From Mycolicibacterium diernhoferi (GTDB taxonomy: Bacteria; Actinomycetota; Actinomycetes; Mycobacteriales; Mycobacteriaceae), in assembly GCF_019456655.1 (NCBI RefSeq), contig NZ_CP080332.1:1798001-1862000 (forward strand): a stretch of DNA of 64,000 bases. Reading direction: 5' to 3'. This document shows positions 33,873-41,375 of the stretch, one piece after another. Made by a program: the position numbers and the translations under genes. The notes beneath the pieces were generated by a model. The model made no database searches. It worked only from the letters and a program-made list of their open reading frames with translations, and was not told the origin of the DNA. How positions within the stretch are numbered: position 1 is the first letter of the stretch; each line of letters begins with the position of its first letter.

Positions 33873-34913
33873 ATGCTGGGCTGGCTCGATCGTGTGCAGC
33901 AGCGCAGCCGGGCGGCCGGCTTCGTCATCGCGGTCATCTACAAGTACGTCGACGACCAGTCCAACTACCTGGCCGCGCTGATCACCTACTACGCATTCGT
34001 CTCGTTGTTCCCGCTGTTGCTGCTGCTCACCACGGCGCTGGGGGTGCTACTGCGGGAACGGCCCGAGTGGCGTGAGCAGATCGTGGACTCCGCAATCAGC
34101 CAGCTGCCGTTGCTCGGCAACCAGCTCAGTGAGCCCAACGCGCTCAGCGGCGGCACGGCCGCGGTGGTGATCGGCATCGCCGGCGCGCTCTACGGCGGTC
34201 TCGGCGTCGGCACGGCGGTGCAGAACGCCATGGACACCGTGTGGGCGGTGCCCCGGTACGTACGGCCGGACCCGATCAAGGCCCGTCTGCGCAGCCTGAT
34301 GTTGTTGATCGTGTTCGGGTCGGCGTTGATCGCCACGACCCTGCTCACCGCGATCGGGCGGAGTTGGGCCGCCCTCGGCATTGTCGGGACCGGAGCCGTC
34401 GTATTCGCCTCGCTGGTCCTCAACACCACGGTCTGCGTCGCCGTGTTCCGGGTGTCCACGGTGCGGGAGTTGAGCATCCGGCAGGTACTGCCCGGGGCGG
34501 TGGTCGCCGCGGTGTTGTGGCAGCTGCTGCAGTGGTTCGGCGCGACCTACGTCGCCCGCGTGGTCGCGTCGGCCAGTGTGACCAACAGCGTGTTCGCCAT
34601 CGTGCTGGGTCTGCTCGCGTTCCTGTACCTGGTGGCCACCTCACTGTTGGTGTGCGCCCAGATCAACGCGGTGCGCGTGGACCGGCTGCACCCGCGGGCG
34701 CTGCTGACGCCGTTCACCGACAACGTCGACCTGACCGTCGCCGACCGCCGCGTATATACCGGACAGGCCGAAGCCCAGCAGGCCAAGGGATTTCAGCGGG
34801 TCGACGTCAGCTTCGACGAACCCGGCACCGCGAACGATCCGGGGGACAACGTTTGCCCCGGGCGCGGCGAGGGTACCGCCGAAGCTGACCGTGAGAGAGG
34901 GGAATCCGCGTGA
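33873..34913 (+). CDS. YihY/BrkB-family inner membrane protein
   Basis: The 346-residue protein begins at ATG 33873 with GGGAGGAAG upstream. It has about six membrane segments and the family segments YKYVDDQSNYLAALITYYAFVSLFPLLLLL and GLGVGTAVQNAMDTVWAVPR. The family (formerly annotated RNase BN/BrkB, YhjD in mycobacteria) has no settled transport or enzymatic role. A hydrophilic tail follows residue 290. Its stop overlaps the start of the small membrane protein by four bases. Confidence 0.9.
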   Translation: MLGWLDRVQQRSRAAGFVIAVIYKYVDDQSNYLAALITYYAFVSLFPLLLLLTTALGVLLRERPEWREQIVDSAISQLPLLGNQLSEPNALSGGTAAVVIGIAGALYGGLGVGTAVQNAMDTVWAVPRYVRPDPIKARLRSLMLLIVFGSALIATTLLTAIGRSWAALGIVGTGAVVFASLVLNTTVCVAVFRVSTVRELSIRQVLPGAVVAAVLWQLLQWFGATYVARVVASASVTNSVFAIVLGLLAFLYLVATSLLVCAQINAVRVDRLHPRALLTPFTDNVDLTVADRRVYTGQAEAQQAKGFQRVDVSFDEPGTANDPGDNVCPGRGEGTAEADRERGESA

Positions 34914-35101
34914 GTGTCACCAGTCGTGCCCGGTCGATCACCCGCTTCGGGGTGAAGGTTCAGCGTCGGATCGTGATCGTGCAGGCCTTGGTGTGGCCCA
35001 CGCTGATCGTGACCGGGGCGGCAGTCGGCACCGCGGCGGCCCTCGCCGTCAGGCACCGCCGAGACACGGCGCCCTGGTCCCCGGATGCTGTCCCGGACTG
35101 A
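34910..35101 (+). CDS. Small single-pass membrane protein
   Basis: This 63-residue product starts at a GTG that overlaps the upstream stop in a GTGA junction, indicating translational coupling. One membrane segment (about residues 23-46) follows a basic N-terminus and is followed by an Arg-rich then acidic tail. No family was recognised. The tight coupling makes it a credible gene and possible partner of the YihY-like protein. Confidence 0.7.
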   Translation: MSVTSRARSITRFGVKVQRRIVIVQALVWPTLIVTGAAVGTAAALAVRHRRDTAPWSPDAVPD

Positions 35102-35161
35102 GCACGCGGGGCACCGTCCACCGACGATGACCTGACCGGTGTCGGACGCCGACGCGGGCGA

Positions 35162-36691
35162 TCAGGCGAGCATGTCCGAGCACGAGTCCTCATCGCCGAG
35201 CACGCCGGTACGGAACGCGTCGATCCGGGCGAAGCCGGCGGGTGCGGCCTTGCCGTTGACGTCACTGGCGGCGAGGCCGTTGGTGAGTAGCCCCGCGACC
35301 GCCTCGTCGAGGTCGCCCGCAGTCAACGCCACGGTGTTCCCGTCGGGGGTGCGCACCTCCCGTGCGAGCTTTCGGGTGGCGACTCCGGTGAGGCAGGCTG
35401 TGCGTAGGCCTGCCGTGGCGCCGTCGAGGGCCAGGCCGCGTGCATTCTGGAGCGACAACATCTGGCGTGAGATCAGCACGGAGTACGCGGTGTTGTCACC
35501 GGTCAGGCCCGCCGGGCCCGCGGACGCCGCGCCGAGTTTCTTCAGGCCGGCGAGGTCGACCGCGAGGGTGTTGGTGGCCGGGCAGAAGGAGACCGGCGGT
35601 GTCGCCCGCACTCCCGCGCACTTGGCCGCAACGGCGCTGTCGAAGACGAGCTTCGGTTCCTCGGATATCGCGAACAGGATATTCATCGCGGCGACAACCG
35701 ATTTCACCGACTCCCGCGAGACCGGCCAGTTACCGGTCTGGCCGCGTTGCAGAGCAACCGGCAGGTCGCCGCGCCGCTGCCGGACCTCCTCGACGGTGAT
35801 CTGGCGACATGTCGCCGGGCCGCCGGTGAAGCCGAACTGGAACGCCGACACCCGTTCGAAGGCCGAACCGTGTTCTCCACCGGCGGCCATCACGCGATCG
35901 CGGGTGAAGATCGGGTCGCGGAACGAGATCACGCTGGCGAGCAGGGCGTTGAGTCCGTTGCCGGTGGACAGCCTGAAGCGCTGTGAATCGCCCTCGGCCA
36001 CCCAGCGCATATACGCGCCGGCGAAGCAGTCGGCCTGCTGCTCGGCCACCAACACCGGTGTGTTCGGTTGGTTCAGTTCGGCCTGGTACTGCACCGAATG
36101 GCCGTACTCGTGAGCGAGGACCATGCCGACGGACATCTCGCCGTAGGTTTTCTCCAGGGCGGGCAGTAACACGCCGCGGTCCCAGCCGATGGAATTGTCC
36201 GGCGGGCAGAACGCAGCATTGACCAGGCCGGCGGTGCTCTCCCCGCAGAACGTGATGGCGGAGCGGGTCTTCCTCGCATCCCAGGACAGCAGCTTGCGGA
36301 CCGGCCGGAAAGGGGAGTCGAAGGTTTCGGCGAAGGCGCCGTTCCAATAGTCTTCGACGTCGCTGACGGCGGCCACCGCCAATCGGTCGATGGGTCCGTT
36401 GTCGGTGTTGGCGACGGCCCGCGACGGAATGCTCGCGCCCGGCCGCAGGCCCGACGGGCCGTCCGTGACCGGCATGCCGCCGACGGTGAACGGGTCGGCG
36501 TTTTCCGAGGTGGTCGCGGCGCAGGACATCGTGAGCACGGCCACCACCGCGACGGACGCGCGGGCGAGCCGTCCCGAGGAGGTGCGTCCACGGTCGTCGG
36601 CGCTGCGGAACCGGCCCCTTGCGGAGGTCGAGAAATGAACGTCGATGACCAGACATCCTTCCCCTAGCGCGGGCGTGCGACTCGAGAGCAC
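35162..36691 (-). CDS. Secreted neutral zinc metallopeptidase-like protein
   Basis: The protein (about 509 residues from GTG 36691) has an Arg-containing leader and the hydrophobic run ASVAVVAVLTMSC, a possible lipobox. It then has the zinc-binding helix LAHEYGHSVQ (about residue 194, HExxH) followed by AEQQADCFAGAYMRW, where the Glu/Asp supply the third ligand. This is the neutral zinc metallopeptidase family of actinobacteria, acting outside the membrane. The start is unclear. No ATG lies in frame near the signal peptide. A good GGGGAAGG site precedes an ATG at 36650 in a neighbouring frame, so a non-ATG start (GTG 36691 or CTG 36652) or a frameshift is possible. Confidence 0.8.
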   Translation of the reverse strand: MLSSRTPALGEGCLVIDVHFSTSARGRFRSADDRGRTSSGRLARASVAVVAVLTMSCAATTSENADPFTVGGMPVTDGPSGLRPGASIPSRAVANTDNGPIDRLAVAAVSDVEDYWNGAFAETFDSPFRPVRKLLSWDARKTRSAITFCGESTAGLVNAAFCPPDNSIGWDRGVLLPALEKTYGEMSVGMVLAHEYGHSVQYQAELNQPNTPVLVAEQQADCFAGAYMRWVAEGDSQRFRLSTGNGLNALLASVISFRDPIFTRDRVMAAGGEHGSAFERVSAFQFGFTGGPATCRQITVEEVRQRRGDLPVALQRGQTGNWPVSRESVKSVVAAMNILFAISEEPKLVFDSAVAAKCAGVRATPPVSFCPATNTLAVDLAGLKKLGAASAGPAGLTGDNTAYSVLISRQMLSLQNARGLALDGATAGLRTACLTGVATRKLAREVRTPDGNTVALTAGDLDEAVAGLLTNGLAASDVNGKAAPAGFARIDAFRTGVLGDEDSCSDMLA

Positions 36692-36945
36692 GTTACCAGT
36701 GGCAGCCGCGCTACACCTCAAATACGGTGCGCAACAACGTCATGCGGCAACGCCGTGGCTTCCCGTCGGGTACCGGCCTGCGCCTTACCGTACTCCCGGC
36801 CAGCGCACACGAGATGTGGAATGGCGTTGTCGACGGCTTTTGCGAAGATGCCGGAACATGAGCGATCCGGCGGCGATCCGGACCGAGTGGCGGCAGATCA
36901 TGAACCGGTACCTCCGCCGGCCGGCGGCACGGCAGAATCAGACCC

Positions 36946-37647
36946 GTGAGCAAAGTCGTCATCATCACCGGCGCCGGCAGCGGCATCGGCCGCGCGACCG
37001 CGCGAACACTTCTGGACGCGGGGCACCGGGTGGTCCTGGCGGGCCGGCGCCCCGAACAGCTGACCGAGACGGCGCACGGCGCGTCCGCCGCGCTGGTGGT
37101 GCCCACCGACGTCACCGATTCCGGCTCGGTGCGCGCGCTGTTCGAGCAGACCGTGTCGGCATTCGGCCGGGTCGATGTGCTGTTCAACAATGCCGGCACC
37201 TTCGGTCCGTCGGCCTCGATCGCCGATATCGACGACGAACAGTGGCACGCCGTCTGGCGCACCAACGTCGACGGCGCGGTGTTCTGCGCACGCGAGGCCG
37301 CGCGCATCATGACCGCCCAGTCCCCGCGCGGCGGACGGATCATCAACAATGGATCGATCGCCGCGCACCGTCCGCGCCCCAACAGCCTGGCCTACGCGGT
37401 GACCAAGCACGCGATCAGCGGACTGACCGCCTCGATGCTGCTCGACCTGCGCGACCTGGATATCTGCGTCACGCAGATCGACATCGGCAATGCCGCCACC
37501 GAGATGACCGGCGGCTTCACCGAGGCGAGCTTCGATGTCAAACACGTCGGGGAGATGATCTCGCACATCATCGATCTGCCGCTCGACGTCGACGTGCCCA
37601 CGTTGACCGTGATGGCGCGCCGGATGCCCTATGTCGGGCGGGGTTGA
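36946..37647 (+). CDS. Short-chain dehydrogenase/reductase
   Basis: The 233-residue SDR has TGAGSGIGRATA for cofactor binding (residues 8-19), NNAG (about 80), the catalytic Ser in INNGSIAAH, and YAVTKHA with Tyr and Lys. The residue after the second beta strand is Arg (AGRRPEQ), which suggests NADP. The start is GTG 36946. It overlaps or abuts a hydroxypyruvate-isomerase-like gene (one base between stop and ATG), so the two probably act on a common hydroxy or keto acid or sugar; that is inference. Confidence 0.92.
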   Translation: MSKVVIITGAGSGIGRATARTLLDAGHRVVLAGRRPEQLTETAHGASAALVVPTDVTDSGSVRALFEQTVSAFGRVDVLFNNAGTFGPSASIADIDDEQWHAVWRTNVDGAVFCAREAARIMTAQSPRGGRIINNGSIAAHRPRPNSLAYAVTKHAISGLTASMLLDLRDLDICVTQIDIGNAATEMTGGFTEASFDVKHVGEMISHIIDLPLDVDVPTLTVMARRMPYVGRG

Positions 37648-37648
37648 G

Positions 37649-38473
37649 ATGAGCGCACCGCGCTATGTCGTGAACTGCTCGATCCTGCTCACCGAACTGC
37701 CGCTGCTGCGCCGTCCGCAGGCGGCCCGCGACGCCGGTTTCGGCGCGGTCGAGTTCTGGTGGCCTTTCGAGCGCGCCGTCCCGGCCGACAGCGAGGTCGA
37801 GGCGTTCATCGGTGCGGTGACCGACGCCGGTGTGGCGTTGAGCGCGCTGAACTTCGCCGGCGGCGACATGGCGGCGGGGGAGCGCGGACTGTTGTCCCTC
37901 CCGGCCCGCCGCCAGGAGCTGCGTGACAACGTCGACGTCGCGTTCGGTATCGCAGATCGGTTGGGTACCAAGGCCTTCAATGCGCTCTACGGCAACCGGC
38001 TCGGCGATGTCCCGGCGTCCGAGCAGGATACGGTCGCGGCCGAGAATCTTGAGCACATCGGGCGACTGGCCGAGCGGGCCGGTGCGGTGATCCTGGTGGA
38101 GCCGCTCAGCGGGGTGGATGCCTACCCGTTGCGGACCGCCCGCGACGTCATCTCGGTGATCGAGCGGGTGAGCGGTGTGACGTCGCTGCGATTGCTGGCC
38201 GACCTGTATCACCTGAGCGTGAACGGCGACGACATCAGCGCAGTCATCGACGAGTACGGCGATCGGATCGGGCACGTGCAGATCGCCGACGCGCCCGGCC
38301 GGGGTGCCCCGGGCACCGGCACCGTGGATTTCGGCCGCCACCTCGCGGACCTGCATCGGCGCGGTTACCGCGGCAATGTCAGCCTGGAATACCGGGATGA
38401 CGGCGCGGACCCGTTCGGATGGCTGCCGCGAGCGCAGCGCGGCGCGGACCTGTGGGAGCAGGCCGGGAAATGA
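37649..38473 (+). CDS. Hydroxypyruvate isomerase-like TIM-barrel protein
   Basis: This 274-residue protein belongs to the xylose-isomerase-like TIM barrels. Glutamates in ILVEPLSG and SLEYRDDG and the motifs LLADLYHLSVNGDD and IGHVQIADAPGRGAPGTG are characteristic of hydroxypyruvate isomerase (Hyi/OtnI). That enzyme interconverts hydroxypyruvate and tartronate semialdehyde. Sequence cannot separate Hyi from OtnI or related sugar isomerases. ATG 37649 is one base after the SDR stop, so both are translated from the same message. Confidence 0.85.
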   Translation: MSAPRYVVNCSILLTELPLLRRPQAARDAGFGAVEFWWPFERAVPADSEVEAFIGAVTDAGVALSALNFAGGDMAAGERGLLSLPARRQELRDNVDVAFGIADRLGTKAFNALYGNRLGDVPASEQDTVAAENLEHIGRLAERAGAVILVEPLSGVDAYPLRTARDVISVIERVSGVTSLRLLADLYHLSVNGDDISAVIDEYGDRIGHVQIADAPGRGAPGTGTVDFGRHLADLHRRGYRGNVSLEYRDDGADPFGWLPRAQRGADLWEQAGK

Positions 38474-38533
38474 ATCAGAGCCGGGGCCCGTTGGGGCCAC
38501 CGGCTCTGGTCTGCGCGATCGTCGAGATCAAAA

Positions 38534-38683
38534 TCAGCGAGCGGAGTCCTGGAACTCGTAGCGCTGAGCCACCGCGATCAGTTCTTCACGAACCGTCGAG
38601 TCGGGCATGGCGTTGATCCGCGCGTAGAGGCGACGCCGATTGTTGGCGCGCTTCATGTTGTCGCGAAACTGCGCGAAAGACAT
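38534..38683 (-). CDS. Small hypothetical protein (49 aa)
   Basis: A short frame begins at ATG 38683 behind a good AAGGAG site. It encodes MSFAQFRDNMKRANNRRRLY, then ARINAMPDSTVREELIAVAQ and a short tail. It is basic and helical with no signal or membrane segment. The strong ribosome-binding site and balanced composition favour a real gene; I do not recognise the family. It is flanked by short intergenic spaces and converges on the isomerase gene. Confidence 0.65.
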   Translation of the reverse strand: MSFAQFRDNMKRANNRRRLYARINAMPDSTVREELIAVAQRYEFQDSAR

Positions 38684-38864
38684 TCTTCTCACTCCTTGAG
38701 TGCCCTGGATCACAGGGCATTTGGTTGGTCTCACTGGTCGTCAAGCGGGGGTCACCCGACTTGATCAACACCCAATGCTCCGTGTTAATTCTGGGTAAAG
38801 CAACTTAATCGGTGTGAGTTTGGATACAACAGAAGCCCATTCGCGGCGTATGGAGTGCGCCGCG

Positions 38865-40049
38865 TCACACCGAGCGCAGCGTCAGCAGTGTGATCTCACT
38901 GGGGGCGAACACCCGAAAAGGCGGTCCCCAGAACCCCGTTCCGCGGCTGGTGTACAGCTGGGTGCGCGCACCGTGGCGGCTCAGCCCTTGCACCGCAGGC
39001 TGATCGAGGCGGACCAGCACGTTGAACGGCCAGATCTGCCCGCCGTGGGTGTGCCCGGAGATCTGCAGATCCACCCCCGCGGCCACCGCCTGCGGAATCT
39101 GCTTGGGCTGATGGGCGAGCAGCAGCACCGGCAGCGCCGGGTCGGCGCCCGCCAATGCGGTGGCCAGATCCTCGCCGTGCCCGTGCACTCCGGAACCCTG
39201 TGCGGTCGCGTCGTCGACACCGGCGATGACCAACCGGTCCCCGCCCCGCTCGATCACCAGGTGCCGGTTGTGCAGCGCCGACCAGCCGATGCTCTCCATG
39301 TAGTCCAGCCAGCCCTGCGCCTCGTTGAAATATTCGTGGTTGCCCGTCACGTAGACCCGCGCCGCGCTCGCCCGCACCGACGCCAGCGGGCTCGCCTGAT
39401 TGCGGCGCCGCTGGACCGTTCCGTCGGCGATGTCACCCACGTGGCAGACCACGTCGGCATCGAGGTCGTTGACCCGGGCCACCATGTCCGCCGACCACTG
39501 CGCGCGGTCCAGCGGTCCGTAGTGGGTATCGGTGATCATCGCGACCCGTAGACCATCCAGCCCGCGGCCCAGCCGGGGGATCTGCACCTCGATCGGCCGC
39601 ACCCGCGGCACCCGCATCGCCTCGACGTAGCCCCAGACCAGCAGCGCGGCCGAGACCACGAGCACCGCCGCGGCGATCACGCGGGACCGCACCGGGTCCT
39701 CGACGCCGGCGGCCAGCAGCACCAGGTGCGCCACATTGCCCAGCACCGACCAGACGAAGAGCACCCACATCACGCCGAGCAGCGCGTCACCCACGGCCGC
39801 GGGCAGATCACGATGGCGCCCGTGCCCGGTGAACAGCAGCGTCGGCAGGGCGATCAGCGCCGCGACGAACAGCGCGGTGCCCCCGACCACCACAGCGGTC
39901 GGCCAAGCCGCGCCGGCGATCAGCAGCGTCCACCACGGCACGCCGAACAACAGGGCCAGCACGGCGGTCACGACGACGGTGCGGCGCCACCGGCCACCGC
40001 GGGGCGGATGCGCAGCTTCTTCGACGATCTCGGCCGGGTTGTCGGTCAT
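38865..40049 (-). CDS. Membrane-anchored metallophosphoesterase
   Basis: This 394-residue protein has four or so N-terminal membrane segments (about residues 25-140) and a calcineurin-like phosphoesterase domain. The metal ligands fall in MITDTHYGP, CHVGDIADG, VTGNHEYF and QISGHTHGGQIWPF. The overall pattern is that of YkuE-type phosphoesterases. The substrate is unknown, possibly an envelope phospholipid or nucleotide. It follows the SDR at 40077 by 27 bases on the same strand. Confidence 0.9.
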   Translation of the reverse strand: MTDNPAEIVEEAAHPPRGGRWRRTVVVTAVLALLFGVPWWTLLIAGAAWPTAVVVGGTALFVAALIALPTLLFTGHGRHRDLPAAVGDALLGVMWVLFVWSVLGNVAHLVLLAAGVEDPVRSRVIAAAVLVVSAALLVWGYVEAMRVPRVRPIEVQIPRLGRGLDGLRVAMITDTHYGPLDRAQWSADMVARVNDLDADVVCHVGDIADGTVQRRRNQASPLASVRASAARVYVTGNHEYFNEAQGWLDYMESIGWSALHNRHLVIERGGDRLVIAGVDDATAQGSGVHGHGEDLATALAGADPALPVLLLAHQPKQIPQAVAAGVDLQISGHTHGGQIWPFNVLVRLDQPAVQGLSRHGARTQLYTSRGTGFWGPPFRVFAPSEITLLTLRSV

Positions 40050-40076
40050 CCCTCGACGGTACCGACGGTCGAGCGG

Positions 40077-40835
40077 TCAGCCGGGCAGCGTTTCCCCGCC
40101 GATCGGCGCCAGCACCTCGCCGCTGTAGTAGGAGGACAGCCGGCCGGCGGCGAAGAACACGTAGGAGGGGGCGATCTCGTCGGGTTGGGCCGCACGGCCC
40201 ATCGGGGCCTGTTCCCCGAAGCTCGCGGTCTTCTCCGCATCCATCGTCGCGGGGATCAGCGGCGTCCAAACAGGACCGGGTGCAACACAATTGACGCGGA
40301 TACCGCGATCGCGCAGGGCCTGGGACAGCGAGTACGTCAATGCGATGACGGCGCCCTTGGTCGCCGAGTAGTCGATCAATGTCTTGTTGCCGCGTAATCC
40401 GTTGATGGAGGCGGTGTCCTCGACGGGGGACTGGTAGGCCACGTTGTTCACCAGGATGTCGAGGCCGCCCAACGCCGCGACGGTGTCGGTGACCACCTGT
40501 CGGCAATGTGCCGGATCTGCCAGGTCGCCGGGCAGCGCGACACCTCGGCGTCCCTCGGCCTCGATCAGGCCGACGGTGTGCTCGGCGTCGTCGGTCTCGT
40601 CGAGGTAGGCGATCGCCACGTCGGCGCCCTCCTTGGCGAAGGCCGCCGCCACCGCCCGGCCGATGCCGGAGTCACCGCCGGTGATCAGCGCACGTTTCCC
40701 GGCCAACAGGTCACGGCCGACGTAGTCGGCCATCTCATCGCGGGGCTGAGGGTCCATCTCGTCGGTGTGCCCCGGGTAGGGGATGGTGCCGTGCGGTGCG
40801 GGATCGGATGAGTCGGTGGCAATGGGCCGTTTCAT
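40077..40835 (-). CDS. SDR oxidoreductase (YhdF-like) with apparent internal deletion
   Basis: The 252-residue protein belongs to the stress-associated SDRs that have an N-terminal extension with PYPGHTDEM. It has TGGDSGIGRAVA, LVNNVAYQSP, and DYSATKGA with Tyr-Lys. Family members have roughly 40 more residues between NNVAYQSPVED and TASINGL, including the helix with the catalytic Asn. Here the text jumps in frame from SPVED directly to TASINGLRGNKTLIDYSATK (junction near 40412-40421). The product probably lacks an active-site helix and may be inactive. The start is ATG 40835. Confidence 0.85.
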   Translation of the reverse strand: MKRPIATDSSDPAPHGTIPYPGHTDEMDPQPRDEMADYVGRDLLAGKRALITGGDSGIGRAVAAAFAKEGADVAIAYLDETDDAEHTVGLIEAEGRRGVALPGDLADPAHCRQVVTDTVAALGGLDILVNNVAYQSPVEDTASINGLRGNKTLIDYSATKGAVIALTYSLSQALRDRGIRVNCVAPGPVWTPLIPATMDAEKTASFGEQAPMGRAAQPDEIAPSYVFFAAGRLSSYYSGEVLAPIGGETLPG

Positions 40836-40873
40836 ACCCACGGCGCTGCGGGAGCAATCGCGGATGAAATATC

Positions 40874-40908
40874 GGAACGGCCCCGGGAGGACACACCGGG
40901 GCCGTTCC
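40874..40908. terminator. Hairpin between CsbD-like and SDR genes
   Basis: A perfect 13-bp stem (40874-40886 with 40896-40908) has a 9-base loop. It lies upstream of the SDR gene and downstream of the CsbD-like gene on the same strand, so it may terminate the latter. Confidence 0.6.
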
Positions 40909-40994
40909 GTGGGGATGGAGCTTCCCGCTCCGTAAAGATCTGGGATTCGTGTGCTGCGGGTGAATCGCGCTCGACGAATGGGTTTCGCACTCAA

Positions 40995-41027
40995 CTGTGG
41001 GTCCCGCCGCAAGGGCGAGACCCACAG
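40995..41027. terminator. Hairpin after CsbD-like gene
   Basis: A 9-bp stem (40995-41003 with 41019-41027) is extended by an inner CGCC/GGCG pairing. It lies 15 bases past the CsbD-like stop codon. Confidence 0.6.
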
Positions 41028-41041
41028 ATGAGGTGTCGGGA

Positions 41042-41284
41042 CTACTTGGCGTTCTCGGCCGTCTCCTGGCGGGCCTCGGCGGCACCTGCTGCCGCTCGGG
41101 CGGCCTCGGCCTCGGCTTCCTTCTTCGCCACATCACGCTGGGCGTCGGCCTTGTCCTGCTGGGCCTTGCCCTCTTCCTTCAGGGAGTCGTTGTCGGTGAC
41201 GATCCCCGCCACTTCCTTGACCTTGCCCTTGACGTCTTCGACCACACCGCTCACGGCATTCTCGGGTCCAGTGTCAGCCATCAT
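41042..41284 (-). CDS. CsbD-family stress-response protein
   Basis: The 80-residue hydrophilic protein contains VEDVKGKVKEVAGIVTDND followed by SLKEEGKAQQDKADAQRDVA, the CsbD pattern. It ends in a charged, Ala-rich helix. CsbD proteins are abundant general-stress proteins of unknown mechanism. Starts at 41284 and 41281 are adjacent ATGs behind AGAGGAACC. GGGTAA upstream (near 41315-41320 on the minus strand) resembles the -10 part of SigF/SigB promoters, but a -35 partner was not clear. Confidence 0.85.
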   Translation of the reverse strand: MMADTGPENAVSGVVEDVKGKVKEVAGIVTDNDSLKEEGKAQQDKADAQRDVAKKEAEAEAARAAAGAAEARQETAENAK

Positions 41285-41375
41285 GGTTCCTCTCGGTCGA
41301 TGTTGATCGCTGGCAGGGGATTACCCACAAGATCAGTCGACCAGTCTCCGGAGTGACATAGATCACCATCGGTGT

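Noticed and set aside
36858..36948. Short frame before the SDR at 36946
   Set aside because: It is short, basic, lacks a good ribosome-binding site and shows no conservation pattern that I recognise.
41285..41345. SigF/SigB promoter for the CsbD-like gene
   Set aside because: A GGGTAA resembling the -10 part is present, but no suitable -35 element at the right distance was found.
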